DNA from: Diorhabda sublineata
Lineage: Eukaryota; Arthropoda; Insecta; Coleoptera; Chrysomelidae
Direction of reading: 5' to 3'
DNA length: 64,000 nt
Assembly (NCBI RefSeq): GCF_026230105.1
Contig: NC_079476.1
Location: 7,206,709 to 7,270,708, forward strand
The notes beneath the pieces were generated by a model. That model searched no databases. It was not told where the DNA came from and worked only from the letters and a program-made list of their open reading frames with translations. Below are positions 38,200 to 51,400 of this stretch, piece after piece. The position numbers and the translations under genes are program-made. Position 1 is the stretch's first letter, and every line of letters starts with the position of its first letter.

Positions 38200-40909
38200 C
38201 TTTTGATGTGCTTTTAAGTTATATTATCGCTCCATCTTTTCCGAGGTCGACCGACACAATTCCTCTCGGGTGGCGATTTGTCTCTTACGATCTTTACTAC
38301 CTTCATCTGTTATTCTACTTATATGGTTGTTCCATTCTCCTCAGTATTCTCATATCAGCTATTTCCAGCATTTTTTGTGTTTTCGACGTGTCCAGTCGCG
38401 TTTCTGCTGTGTATGTTATTATTGCTCTTATAACAACTTTGTAAATTCTAGTTTTAGTTTCCGTTCTAATATGTTTGTTTCTCCATATTGGATTATTGAG
38501 GCATCCTGCTGCTCTATTGGCTTTCTGTATTTGTTTTTTTGCCTAATTAAATAGTTTTCATAATCTGTTCAATGCTGGTACCGTCAATTTCTATCTTACA
38601 TCTAATCGGTTCTTTACTAATGACCAGTGTTTTTGTTTTTTGGGATGAAATGGCCATGTTCTTCTTTGCTACTATTTTCAACTTGTGGACCAATCTTTGT
38701 AGGTCATCTTCACTTTCTGCTATGAGGATGGCAACATCTGCATAGCAGAGAATTTTTATTTCTCTATTTCCCATTTTATAACCTTTCCTCCTTTTCACTG
38801 CTTTTATTATTTCATTGTGAGATTAAAAAGAAGGGGGCTTAAGGAATCTCCCTGTCTTATACCCGTGCCTATGTTTATTTCCTTTGTAAGTTGTCCGTCC
38901 ATTCTAGCCTGTATTTTGTTGTCCTTATATATGTCTTCGATTGTTTTGATGATGTCTATCGGTATTTGTCTATTGTATAAAGGGTAAACCACGTCTTCTG
39001 ATCTCAAAGGCTTTTGTTAGTCAATTAAGCAAATGAAAGCCGATCGATTATATTCTAGAGCTTTCTCTGTGATTTGTCTAGTTACAAATACTGCGTCTGT
39101 ACATGATCTCCCACTTCTAAAACCTTGTTGTTCGTCCTCAAAAGATATTCTTTGATTTATTAGTTGGATTAAAATTTTGGTTGTCATTTTTAGAGTGGTG
39201 TTTAAAAGTTGGATTCTTCTATAGTTTTCTGGTTCTTATCTGTCACCTTTTTTAAACAGTGGAATTAGTATACTTGTTTTCCTTTCTTCAGGTACTTTTT
39301 TGTGTTTCAATATTCTGTTAATGAATAGTGCCATCTACCCAGTCATAGTTTTCCCACAATTTTTTAAATGTGCATTTGCTATTGTTTTTTAGTTTTCTCT
39401 GAGCTTCCTTCACTTTCTTTGTATTTATTCTGGTCTCTTCTTCAGTTATGATTTCTGGTGTTTCCGGTTCTTCTGTTGTGAGTTGGTTTCGTGAGTAAAA
39501 TTATTTTAGGTAGTCTATCCAGGTTTTTATTCCTATATGTTTTACTTCTACTATTTCTTCCATTTCTTGCCTCTTTTCTCTTATAAATCTCCACATTTCC
39601 TTTTGTAATCCGTAGAAGTCATGTTCTATATCTTTTGAGAAACGTTCCCAGTGATTATTTTTAGTCATTCTGACAAGCCTATGCGTCTTCTTGTGAATCC
39701 TCTTATAGTTCTCATATGAGGGTGGTGTTTCCAGGTGCGCTTTTTTCTTTTCTTTACATTTTTCTTTCCTTTACATTTTTCTTTTATTTCCCTACAGAGC
39801 CATGGCGTTTTCTTTTTAGTTCTTTATTTTTGCCCTCTGTTTTCTCGCCGAGAGATTCCTTTGCGGCTTTTAGTATGTTAGTTTCTATTTTTAGCCAGCT
39901 ATTCTCTATTCCATCATCATCCGTGATTCGATTGCTCTCGATTGCTTCCTTAAGTCTTCTTTCACATAGGTACTTTGTTGAATCATCTTGTAGGCTTTTA
40001 ACTCGTATTTTTATGATGTATTGTGATGGTGTAAATTGCTTTTACCATTCTTATTTTTCCCATGATTAATTTGTGGTCACTCCCTACTTCTGCCGAAGTT
40101 AGGGTTCATACATCTAAGATTTTGGACGGGTGTATTTCTCTATTAGTTAGTATATAATCGATCATGGATCTATGTCCTCTTGTGTTTTCAAAGGTATATT
40201 TGTATTGGTCTCTATGTGCGAAAAATGTATTATTTATGCGTAATTCATTTGTATTGCATAGATCTATAAAAAGGTCCCCATTTTCGTTCCTGACATCTTC
40301 GTTAAACCGTTATTTTATTCCTGGGATTATTTAATTTCCAATTCGAGCATTGAAGTCACCCAAAATAATCATGCACCTGTTTGATGGCATATCATTTATT
40401 CGCGCACATATTCTTATGATATTGACTAGCTCTTCTCCTAATCTTATTCTAATTGCAACAATTCTCTCTGATTCGTATTCGCACTCAAGTTAATCTTTTC
40501 TGAACTAATATGGCGGCCCCTTCCTTGGCTCTTGTTTCCTTTGGTACGCCACCATATATCAATATGTAGTTTGACTCTTTTTTCCTCTTTTCCTACCTTC
40601 GCATCCGTGAGTTCCTTACTAAGTTCCTGTTCTCTTGTATTTAAGGATTTAATATTCCAAGTGGCTATTCTCAATATATTTTGTGTTTTCCATTAAATCT
40701 GTTCTATTTATCCCAGGCACAACCTTGGTTTTATGAGCGGTAATGTATTTAAAATCCTCAGATAGGGTGCTAACCTGCTCTGAAGACTCTCTCCTCCTTT
40801 TTCTGAGCTTGGGACCGGCAACTAACAGAGTCATTGAGCTACTCAATCCATCCAACAACCCTGAAGGCGGAGTAAATAAAATGCAATATTCATCTATGCA
40901 TCTTTGCAA
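38200..40909 (-). mobile_element. RTE-type LINE, nearly full length, frameshifted
   Basis: Minus-strand order from 5' to 3': GPKLRKRRRESSEQVSTL (N-terminal leader), MRIATWNIKSLNTREQEL (start of the APE-type endonuclease), then further endonuclease and RT blocks in broken frames, SIDI-IKTIEDIYKDNK, IGTGIRQGDSLSPLLFNLTM (RT motif), IKILCYADVAILIAESEDDL (Y-A-D-D box, last Asp lost to V), EPIRCKIEIDGTSIEQ, and the C-terminal VGRPRKRWSDNIT. About 2.7 kb, close to a full RTE ORF. The plus-strand open frames over this region are shadows. Many frameshifts and stops; not active. Confidence 0.85.
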
Positions 40910-41865
40910 TATATTGACCCAGCACTTGAATTTTTAATGATAAATTTGATGAAGTTTATTTCCAGTAATTTTAATTTTTATGCTTTCCTTAAGAATTACA
41001 TCAGCTACATTTAGTAGTAATATGCAATATTTGATAAAGGTTTTAAATTCTACAACATCATAATTAACAATTATTTATTTTGATTATTTTCAATGTTAAA
41101 TTACTCTTTATGCGCGCAGGGGTGTATAGATTCTAAACAGAAATATACCCACTATAGTCAGTTATATGCGGTTTTTAATCAATCAAAGTTTTGTCGGCGG
41201 AACAAAAACGGCGGTGGCATATTTATGTTCTTTATATTTCACGAAAGGGTGTTATTTTGCAGTTGATTACTGATTATAAAGGGTTAGAATTATTACATCC
41301 GTTGTTAATAGTAGGCTAAACGATGTTGTAGCAATCGAAAATTTTCTATTTATCCATTCAACTTATATTTCGTCCGTCGTGAAAGTGATTTAACTATGCT
41401 TTGTATGTGAAAGGAAATGATTGGAATATATATTTTAATACATTCAGTTAGGAATCTTTAGATTAAAAGTGAATACTCCACTTCTTTAATATGAATTGCT
41501 AAATGATGTATAGGAAGGAAGAAGCATAAAAAAATATTGATTACGGAGAGATACCCTCAATCACCTTGTGGGAGGGAAATAATCAATTTTAAAAAAGATC
41601 GAACTAATTGGGTAACACAAAGATACCTAAGTTTACGCCACCAAAATTGAATGAACAAGAACTCTGCCTCTCTGCCTGGATAGATACTAGATAGATAATC
41701 AAGAACCTACTAGACTCCAAACGGATATTGAAGAAATGGAATATTTATGGAAATAGATAATTTCAAAAAGTACATAAATTCTTCGCCTACAGTGGCATCT
41801 CACTATACTAGAAAGAATAGTGAGAGAAAGTATTTAAATTTTTCCTCAATAGACTTAACAGAGAA
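40910..41865. other. AT-rich spacer, no feature identified
   Basis: No motif or coding pattern recognised. Confidence 0.4.
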
Positions 41866-42960
41866 TGGTGTGAAATAAAAAACATAAAGACTATTAGCAT
41901 CCATCAATATAGAGAAATCTTTGGTACAGAATTTAATTATTCGCCTTTGTGTTCGAAAAAGATCAATGTATGTTATGTAGCAAATACAATCTAGCTAAAA
42001 GAAAGGCTTTCCAAGAGCCCCAAAGTGTGGACAAAGAGCGTGCTGAATTTGATAGCATCTTTCAAACCTCTACGTTTGATCTGAAAAAAGTAATGCAGCT
42101 CCCAACATCTGCGGTCTCCCCATTTTATTATAGCAGATAAATTTCAGTCTATAAATTTTCTTTCAAAGCAAAAGCAAAGAGGGAAGTTATTTTATTTGAA
42201 ATTATATGAATGGGAACATAGGTTCTGATGAAATAGGATCTATTTTAATGAAATTTTTATTCATACTAACCCCTGAAATAAAAGACATCTCCTTATTTTC
42301 CGACGCCTGATCAGGACAAAATCGCAACCAGCCGTTGAAATAAAATGAAAAACCAGGATATATCCATCATAAATTATTACAAAAGAATATTTGAAGGAGC
42401 CAGAACAGAAAAACTACACCTTACAAATACTTTAAGCTCGAGTATACAGATTTCGGAAATCTAAGTTCTAAGATCATAAAAGAACAGATATAAAAGAAAA
42501 CAAAATAAAGTAAGGACAAAGAGTGTGCAGGATTTGATAGTATTTTTCAAACCTTTACATTTGATATGCAGAAATAATGCATCTCCCAATATCTGCAGTT
42601 TCCCAATTTTATTGTAGCAGAAGAATTTCAGGGTATTTTGAAATTAAAAACAAAGAAGGTAATTGTTTCATTTGGAATGAAATGATTGGTAAAAAAAGCT
42701 CTGATGAAATAGGATCTGTTATAATGGAATATATATCCATGCTACCAGTTGGAATAGAAGAAATCTCCTTATTTTCCAATATCGTCGCTGCTCTTTTTTA
42801 TACCGTTGTGAATTGAATATAAATTTTTAGAAACCTACCATACTCACATGGAATTCCATTATGAAAAGGAAAATGAAAAACCAGTATATATTTATCATGA
42901 TTGATTACAAACGAATATTTGAAGGACTCAAGATAGGTATAAGAGAAAACAAGGTTAATT
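41866..42960 (+). pseudogene. Two tandem relics of an unnamed insect transposon protein
   Basis: First copy: FGTEFNYS, then FEKDQCMLCSKYNLAKRK, FDSIFQTSTFDLKKVMQLPT, SAVSPFYYSR, and after breaks LFSDA-SGQNRNQPLK. Second copy (from about 42515): SAVSQFYCSRRIS, EGNCFIWNEMIGKKSSDEIG and LPVGIEEISLFS. Both end with a nearly shared tail (GAAAAACCAG-ATATAT-ATCAT, translating to Y-I-Y-H-D/H-x-Y-K). The motif order (K-x-D-x-C; F-D-L; S-x-F-Y-Y-R-x-L; W-x-E; Y-S-D-x-C-G-G-Q-N-R-N) is that of a widespread insect family of transposon origin whose class I cannot name. Confidence 0.6.
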
Positions 42961-44265
42961 GGATAAAAATTAAATGAAAAACAGAACCAAATTAATTTTT
43001 TGAAGTACAATCACAAAGAGAATTAAAAGGCCTTATATATTAACATCTCATCAAATCGTTTAAGGTCGCGAAGTTATGACAATTGTTTCCCAACTCTCCC
43101 TGCCCAATTACAGCGAAGAAAAAAGACTTGATTCAACTTTATGTTGAACTAATTATTCCAGAGAAAATCCAGTAGTGGTATAAAAATATATGGTCTATAG
43201 AAACAGCTCCAGAGCCTTGTATAAATGATTCCAGCGAATGAAGAATGGAGTCTAGAGTAATTTTGACTTGTAACAAATGTTTACCTACTACCAATATGTA
43301 GTATCAAACATTACGATACTAATATGAGTTTCGTAATGAGATACTTTACCGCACTAGTGGAAAAAACTCGTGAAAAAAAATTAAACCTCATTTATTATAA
43401 TAATTAAACACAACACCTGTACAATTAGTGATGTTTATTCGAGCTGACGTGGAGACAATTGAAGCCTGAAAACTTACTCTAAGCCGACACCCATAACGAT
43501 AAAGAGGCAAGCAAGAAAGTAATAAAAAATATGTGATTGTCTAAGAAACTCAATACCGATAATTATGAAATGAAATCGTTTTGTTCAGCCAATTTAAAAA
43601 GCTAACTAACTGAGAACGAAGCGAATGGGGTGAATTTTATATTGTAAAACACATGCCACTGTAACTCTAATATATTTCCAAGAGCACCGAGTTAAATTGG
43701 GGTGATTGTAATTGGGCGCAGTGTATCTCCTCATTGTTAAAGTGTCGAACGGTATTTAAAGGGATTATCTTTTATGTGATTTGTAGTTGTATCCCTCTAT
43801 GGGATTAGACTATGTATGGCTTTAACAGGTGTTGCTGATACACTAAACATAAATGTCAAGAGCAAGTTATCCGATTTAAGATCTTTAACTTACTTACTTT
43901 TATAAATCGGTTTACTATTTATATAATCAAGTGGCAAAATAATACCTCAAACTGATTTGACAATGAATTTTCGGTAGACTGCAGAGGTTTTTGTCTGAAT
44001 TGCTTTTAAGCTTCCGTCAGACGCATTTAATTCCATAAGATGAGTAGAATATGTTTTGAACTACCAAGTTTCTGTGTTTCACAACAGAGAGCATAGTTCC
44101 AGCTATCTTCTCAAAGATACTAAGGAGTGATCGACAATCATTGGAAGTATTGAGAGGTTAGGACGGGTATGGTTTCAAATTTCTTGTAATAGCACTCGAT
44201 TTGATAATATTAACACCAAAAAAGCTTAACAAAAATTGGTAGCTGTTCACTATATGGTTCGATCA
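42961..44265. other. Spacer, no feature identified
   Basis: No coding or repeat signal recognised on either strand. Confidence 0.4.
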
Positions 44266-44430
44266 TTTGTAGATAACTAGATAAAGTTATCCCTAGTATG
44301 TGAATAGGGCAATTAGAAGCATTGGTATACGAATTTGTTCCAAATATCGCGCAGCTGTTAAATTCCCGCCAAAGAAATAAGGTCCAATAAATTTTTCCCT
44401 GACAACTCTTACTAAAACATAATTATTGAG
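44265..44430 (-). pseudogene. Tc1/mariner-type transposase fragment
   Basis: Minus strand reads VRVVREKFIGPYFFGGNLTA followed by ARYLEQIRIPML, the V-G-P-x-F-x-x-G-x-L-x-x-x-x-Y-L-x-x-L block of the same transposase type as 31622-32701. Only this block survives. Confidence 0.6.
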
Positions 44431-45450
44431 GGCGCAGAAGAATTGTGTCGATTTACTGTACTAATTAAACAAAATGTTGATTCGTCTAAAAATATTATTT
44501 CTTTCCAAAAAGTTAAGCTGTGGCCAGTACCCTTTGTGGATTTACTTCAAAATTTCTGGAATCGTCACCTGATTTGGTCCACCACTACGATGCTGGTTTT
44601 CGAAAGTCGTACGGCCTCGTTTAAATTTTGTTCCCAATATTTTACTGTTGGTAACGAAGAAGCAGTCTTACCCAGAGTAGAATGTATAGTAATGTAGTTC
44701 ATCTTCTATATTGGTTTTGTAAAAAAAATATCGTATCACTTAACGATGACCAATTTTTTCCATGTTTATAAATCTACTGAAAACGTTTACTATTGATACT
44801 TGAAACATATTTTCCAAGCAACTATCGCCCTTTCTAGGTCAGGTCAGGTACTTCTAGGACCATCTTCGTAGTTGCGTAAAGGTCGTATTCTAATAAAAGC
44901 AAAATATCTAACTTTGCACCGTCGCTTAGTCCTGGTCTTCCAGATTTTTAAACATCCTTGACCTATAATAATTCTGTTTACTGAGCGGTCTTCATTTCGT
45001 TGAAAGAAGCATATGATTCACTCTACCATCGTTAGAATTTTCATCCTTTATCTTTCGGTTAAAATAAAAATAAATATACTTGATCTCTCAGATGGATTGT
45101 TTCCGATCAGGTTACTTTATTCCTATTTACTTAGTGTGTATAAGTAAATCAAATAGTTGCTGTTTTCTAGTTCCAGTTCTAATATGATTGGAAATTGATA
45201 CATTGTTAATTAATTTATGATTTACATGGTATCTCCGATATTTTTCAATAATCCTTATAGAATTGAAATATAAAAATATGTGGTTCAACTGAAATCAAAA
45301 AATGCTAGTACGTCGACTCAGAAGTGTATTCCTATTTACTTTATCGGGAGTTCCTCATTAAGTGTACATGTGCATTTGCCCCTCCAACTTGGATACCTCC
45401 TTTCAATAAAAAACTGATAAGATTCTGTTCTATCACTATTTTAATTCTTC
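44431..45450. other. Spacer, no feature identified
   Basis: The plus frame at 44443-44697 opposite the Tc1 fragment has no recognisable motif. Confidence 0.4.
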
Positions 45451-46700
45451 TAAAACTCTTTACCCCCTTTCGAGTGTGAGGGTATTGAGATTTTAGCTTT
45501 TATTCTTCTTTCATCTATTTTTTCCACTCTTTCTGATCTTTTACTACTTCATTCATCAGCTGTATTGTTTTCCCTTGTCCTTTCCCTTCCTGTGCTACTT
45601 GTTATAGCCGAGTTTTCCAGAGTCTTCCTTTCCTTCTCTTCTTATATTTATTAGGTTCTGTCGTTTTACTCATTAGGCTTTGTGGTGTTCCACTTTATGA
45701 GTCCACTTTCATATATTAACGTGAGTACAATTATCGAGTTGTATACTTTTGTTTTTATGTCTTCTTCTATTTGCTTTTCTTACTCTGTTTGCTATATCCA
45801 CATTTATTTTTCCGTCTTCTGTGAAAATAACTCCCAGATATTCAAAAGTGATAACTTTATCTATTCTTTATCAACATTGCATTTCTTGATATTCTCAAGT
45901 CTTCTAATGTCTTTATGAATATTCTTACTATATCGTCTTTATATACCAATCCGTCTATTTTTACCAGTTATAGTTTTCTGTTGTCAATTATTGTCTCCAG
46001 TTTAAAGTTCTTCTCTCTTATTATGTTTAACATCTTATCCATGACAAGTATTAATAGAAGAGGAATAAGCCTATGTTTTACTCCCAACTCCGTTCTAAAC
46101 TCCGTCGATCTTCTTCCGTCTATTTGAATTTTCCCTATATACTTCATATATTTCTTTTATTGTGTGACTTTTCTAGAGATTACTATCCCACACCATTTTT
46201 CTGTCTATTTTGTAGAATACACCTTTCAAATCGATTAATGTACCTAATATGTAATTCTTCCATGTTGTATCCTCCATACTACTTTTTCTATGTTGATTTT
46301 TCATATTGCATTTTCCACTTCCTCTTCCGTGATCTCCTCTCTTGTTCCTCTATCTTCACATAATTTCCCCCCATCCTCAAACTATTCTTCTCTTGTCACG
46401 TTTTGTTTTCGTTTTCTATGTGCATTTTGCTCTTCCTCAATTTCCTTATCAAGTTATTTCCTTATCTTTGTCTAGATGATTCTTGTATATCTTTTTAATC
46501 CAACCGACAATAAGCATATTGCTCTATAGTGCTCGTACATTAGGTTTTATGTCCTTAATGTTTTATGATTTCCGCTCCTATGTTGTCTCCTCAACACGTT
46601 TTTTCCTAGTTTGTTTTTTCCTACATCTTCTTCCACTTCCTCTTCCGTGATTTCCTCTCTTGTCCCTCTATCAACGTATCATCCTCGAAATCTTTATTGC
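45451..46700 (-). pseudogene. LINE reverse transcriptase relic with an internal duplication
   Basis: Minus-strand fragments: REEITEEEVEE, then YRAICLLSVGLKRYTRII (RT N-terminal block), a second REEITEEEVENAI, DLKGVFYKIDRKMVWD (motif A region), RLEN and a thumb/C-terminal part with EEKE...LENSAITSSTGRERTRE. The E-E-E-V-E block occurs twice 314 bp apart (about 46315 and 46629), so part of the sequence has been duplicated. All plus-strand frames here are shadows. Confidence 0.65.
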
Positions 46701-46739
46701 CTTTCAAGTATCTCTACTTATATGTATTTCTATTATTAT

Positions 46740-48168
46740 ATAATAAAAAAATTATTCGAAAAACGGTCGATTATTTGGTAAATAACACTCCAAACTGCTG
46801 ATTACGCGTAACCTGAAAAATCCAGCCGTTTGTTTCGTATGATACCAGTTGTGATAACTTCGTTTATTGCAAATCGGAATTGGTCAATTCCGGTCTCTCT
46901 CACCACTGCAGTACAGAGCGACGTTCCAGGTTTATACTAATCAGTGACCATATGAAACCGGTGCACTTATTAAGAAACTGATTAGTTTTTACTGCTTCCC
47001 GCGTGTATTATTTGGAAACGATGAGGTATCAACAGTACCTAACCTGAAAAATCCAGCGAAAAAACCCACTGCTGAAGTCCAGAGCGACATTCGAGGTTTA
47101 TACTGATCAGTGACCACATGAAACCAGTGCACTTGTAGCTCACGAATGTAATAATTGGTGTCGGAACAAAAATTTAGATAAAATGACGAATATTAGCGTG
47201 AAATATTTAGAGACGATTGATTTTTTCCGTCCTACGGTTTAAAAAATTTGAAATTAAAAGTGTTGGGCGTCCGAAACGAAGTGTTATAATTACGAATGTA
47301 ACTAGATTTTAAAACGGGAACTTATTAAAAAACTGATTGGTTTTTACTGCTTCCCGCGTGTATTATTTGGAAACGATGAGGTATCAACAGTACCTAACCT
47401 GAAAAATCCAGCGAAAAAACCCACTGCTGAAGTCCAGAGCGACATTCGAGGTTTACACCGATCAGTGACCACATGAAACCAGTGCACTTGTAGCTCATGA
47501 ATGTAATAATTGGTGTCGGATCAATAATTTAGATAAAATGACGAATATTAGCGTGAAATATTTAGAGACGATTGATTTTTTCCGTCCTACGGGATAAAAA
47601 ATTTGAAATTAAAAGTGTTGGGCGTCCGAAACGAAGTGTTATAATTACGAATGTAACTAGATTTTAAAACGGGAACTTATTAAAAAACTGATTGGTTTTT
47701 ACTGCTTCCCGCGTGTAATACCTATATTGAAGACAGAAATGGAAATAATAAATACCTAAGTTCACCTAAGGACGTGGGAACAAAAAATCCGTACAAACTG
47801 TTTGTTTTGATTTAATTATTTTATAACACTTTTTATATGACTGAATCGGCACTCACTCGGCTCGCTCTCCTAATTTCTGTATTCATATGTTGCAGCAAAT
47901 TATGAAAAACTATATCTGGTGTTTGCCAAAGTTCGCTCAAAATTTCCTTTTTTGTCCCCACACCCTTACTTAGAGTTTTAAATGAAATTAATTTGCAGCC
48001 AGATTTTCCACAGACGTTTTTAGTGATAAAATCAATTGTTACGATTCCTACCATAATCAACGTTGTTTCTCCACAACAAACAAAAACTTTTCTTCGAAGT
48101 ACATTGGGTGAAAATGAATTAACTACCCTTGTAATGTCAACTATTGAGAAACAAATTAAATAATACAT
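46740..48168 (+). mobile_element. Internally deleted hAT element (ZMYM1-like) with 355-bp tandem repeats
   Basis: The right part (47920-48165, plus) encodes the last segment of a hAT transposase: RVLNEINLQPDFPQTFLVIK, SIVTIPTI and then FLRSTLGENELTTLVMSTIE, the F-L-R-S-T-x-x-x-x-x-L-x-x-L-x-x-x-S-I-E dimerisation end. The left part is non-coding tandem repeat. A related, inverted left part plus a short transposase piece occurs at 53200-53870. The catalytic middle is missing, so this copy is non-autonomous. The 111-codon minus frame at 47833-48168 is a shadow. Confidence 0.75.
46965..47716. repeat. 355-bp tandem repeat, just over two units
   Basis: Units 46965-47319 and 47320-47674, then the first 42 bases of a third. 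The landmark ACTGCTTCCCGCGTGTATTA begins at 46991 and 47346, and a variant at 47701, exactly 355 bp apart. The two units differ at only a handful of positions; a more divergent partial unit precedes them (46790-46964). Each unit contains ATGACGAATATTAGCGTG, a possible start codon of the parent element's ORF. Confidence 0.95.
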
Positions 48169-48169
48169 T

Positions 48170-48985
48170 TACCATATTTTAAATTAATTTCATCCTCTCT
48201 ACCTCAGGTTCCTATCAACTGCTTCGTCAAAACTTTTTTTTCTTTGGAAACCAAAGTATTTGATACCTGTTTTTGTATGCAGCGACGTCATTATGGATAA
48301 TAGAAAGTACAAAATTTTGAAAGAAAATAATAACAGTTAGGTCAACTCGATACTAGCTGCTAGACAGAAAAAAAGATCTCAAACAGACAGAAACCCAGTA
48401 AATACGTACACCATCAGTTAAAAAACTATTTTTACTACTTATCCACAAAATACTCTGTATACACAAAATATTCTATGTATTTGGTAAAAAAATAAAACAA
48501 TTACTCTTGAACATCGCGACAATACAAATAACAGCATATGTGAATAATCTCCTGGCCTATTAGTCTTCACATGTTACAAAATAACAAACAAAAATTATGA
48601 CAACGGTAATTCTGTATGATAAATAACGTTCGGATTATCGAAATGTAAACAACAATCGAAAAAACGATACGCCTTTAAGGCCGTCGATTCAAACAGTATC
48701 AATTTTTTAGGTGGTCACTAGGGGGTTGGATAACACGTGTGAAATTCAATTGTGTGAGGGTGTCATTACAAGATAGAACGTTCTATTCAACCCCAACAAA
48801 TTCGCGCTGAAATCATTAAGTGAAGCCTAATCGAATTCGAAATAGATATGAATAAGAGGAGGGATCTTTTTTTGATTGTTACTTTTTTTGTAAATACAAA
48901 TTGTAATTAGGAGAAATTTTATGTGTTAATGTTGTGCATATTCAAGGATTTATTTAATTTGAATGTATGTTTACAATTCTGTGAT
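48170..48985. other. Spacer, no feature identified
   Basis: No coding pattern recognised. Confidence 0.4.
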
Positions 48986-49850
48986 ACCACTGGATACAAA
49001 TCAAAATCGAAAAGGGAGTAAGACAGGAATGTGTTCTGTCGCCAACTCTATTAACCATTGTAATAGAATGGATAATGAGGAAAACAGAAGTTGAAATGTC
49101 AGGTATCAACAGGGACCTATTTGAAAAACTGGAGGACCTTCTTTTGGCACATAACATGCAACAGAAAACTATCAGGCTACATAATAACTCAACACCAGTT
49201 GAACTAAACATAAACAGCGAAAAAACGAAGTTATTACAAGACAACCAAAACGACACAGAAAACGCCATCTATTTAGAAGCAAAAGAAATATAGCAGGTCG
49301 AGTAATTTCGCTACTTAGGCAGTATAGTAAGTACAATAGAAGGTACGGAAAATTATATCGAAAGAAGAGTAGCCTTGGCGCAGAACACTTTGAGGTCACT
49401 GAGTAAAATATGGTTTCCAATAAGTACATCAAAAACAAGAAAACTAAGACTATTTCAGACCAATGTTAAATCTGTTTTGTAATTTAGGGCCGATACTTGG
49501 AAATATAATAATTCAACCGTGCATCGACAAATGTCTACGAGTTATACGCAATTTTTCTGCCAAAAAGGATAAGTAATTAACTCTTTTGGAATATAACTAA
49601 AGAAGAGAAAATAGGCACAGCGATTACGGAGCGAAAACGGAAACCATCAAGACATAACCAAACAAGCATGAAATTATACTACAATTTGCAAACAAAAAGG
49701 CAGACCTCTACGAACATGGTGAAGTACTACCGAGAAAAAGTTGCAGCAGATACACTTAATAGGGAAAAAGGCTACAGAAATAGCCAGCAAAATTAGACGG
49801 AAACCTCAGAAGCAATATGAGGATGATGATGAATAATATTAGATCCTACA
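48985..49850 (+). pseudogene. LINE reverse transcriptase relic, 3' half
   Basis: Plus-strand fragments: KIEKGVRQECVLSPTLLTIV (RT block, G-V-R-Q-G-C expected), EWIMRKTEVEMSGINRDL, NINSEKTKLL, FRYLGSIVSTIEGTENYIER (thumb), FQTNVKSVL, and RKKLQ...GRPL near the end (R-K-R-G-R-P-K-x-T-W motif). It ends in a GATGATGATGAAT tract at about 49820-49835, a plausible LINE 3' tail. Several stops. Confidence 0.75.
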
Positions 49851-51400
49851 CGTATCTGTTTTTTATAGTATATGTTTAGTGAGTATGCAAAGTAATTTAG
49901 TCACAATTACCTGTAAGTGAATTTAGTATAATCAAATGCTTTATATAAATTGCATTTATATATTCTTTCAATCAGTTTTACGTCATTTAGAAGAAAAAGA
50001 TGTAAAGAATAAGAATATGGTTGACCGCTATCAATGCGCCTCAACGTATTATTGTTAATTATCCACATCCAACTGTTTTTTTTTAAGTTTCAATCCAAAA
50101 TTGAAGTTTAATATCTACTGTTTGCGATAATCTATGGTAGCGAGTGAAAATGGCCCCAAGCAGAGGTTATCATGATTGCAACAAACGATTCTCGCTTCAG
50201 GTAAAGCGATATACAGAATGAACGTTAGTATGACGCCCTCTAAATGTTTATAAATGTCAAAGGTAGCTCAACTTGTTGAGAAACTGTGATAACGCACAAA
50301 ATGACCGCGCTTGTATCTGCAATTGACGACGAAATAGTTTGTAGTTGCGATACACTGAAAAATAACTTCTCTGAGTGAAAAGCTGATAGAATTTGTACGT
50401 GCTCATGAGTGTTTATATAAAAAACAGTCCCGTGGAAACAAGAACACTAAAATTTGCCAAATTTATTTAGGGAATAATTTTCTAATTTTCACATTTGAAA
50501 ATTCCATGACAAGAACTGGTGATTAACTTCCTGATTTAATCGACAATATAAACTCCGATTCATTCTTCTATGTTTGAGAAAGTCAAAAAGTCGTCTAGAG
50601 CTATTTAGTTCATTTTGAAATATATTGTAGTCAAGTAACTGTAGATATTTCGATTCAAATTGAGGGGTCTCACCCACCAATACCTTATCAAATGTATATA
50701 TTTATCTTCACATTTCATACAGTAAAGTAAATATATATTACAATATAAATAATTCAAAATCGTTAATCACAGTTCAAATTTCTTTATATACATGAATATT
50801 TAAGGTTATGTTTGAAACCAGTATACAGCATGCCCAGAATTAAATATTATTATTACAATAGAGCTCGTTTACAGAGTAGAAGGCCCTTTCCAGTAAATAT
50901 GCTCTCAAATTATTGCGGAATACGAGAAAAGTTTATATAGATTTGATTTTAATTGGCAAGTGATTGTGCATTTTTTGCATTGTAAAATATTGAGCCCTTA
51001 ACTAATTCGGAACGTGGAGTAAGTAAGTAAAGGTCGTGCTTCGTGTTACTAAGTGGATAGCCGAGCAAAGATCTTTCTGAAATTGATAAGGCATGCTTAC
51101 GAATTAGGCAAATTTACTAGCGAACCAGCATCATGTTCGCGTTAATTATGTGCACCGTTTAAGCGTCAGTGCAAGAGAAAAGATGATTTAATCGTTTCGT
51201 ACAATAAACAAGACCAAAACAAATCATTTTCGACAAATATCTGACACAGGCCACAGCCCAAAATACAATTTTTTGTGAAAGTATGTAAAGTTTTCATTTT
51301 AGAGAAATTCTATTCAGTTTTTTGTCCTTTTTTCGGAAGACGACTGTTTTGCTTCGATAAAGTTTAATAAAATTGTTTTTATTAGCGTTGGGGTGCTTCT
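49851..51400. other. AT-rich spacer, no feature identified
   Basis: No gene or named repeat recognised. Confidence 0.4.

Noticed and set aside
38208..38554. Hydrophobic plus-strand ORFs suggesting a membrane protein
   Set aside because: They are antisense to the RTE-type LINE; A-rich coding on the minus strand reads as Phe/Leu/Ser-rich on the plus strand.
45682..46475. Several overlapping hydrophobic plus-strand ORFs
   Set aside because: Antisense shadows of the minus-strand LINE relic.
47833..48168. 111-codon minus-strand ORF
   Set aside because: The plus strand of the same bases encodes a clear hAT C-terminal end; the minus frame matches nothing and is a shadow.
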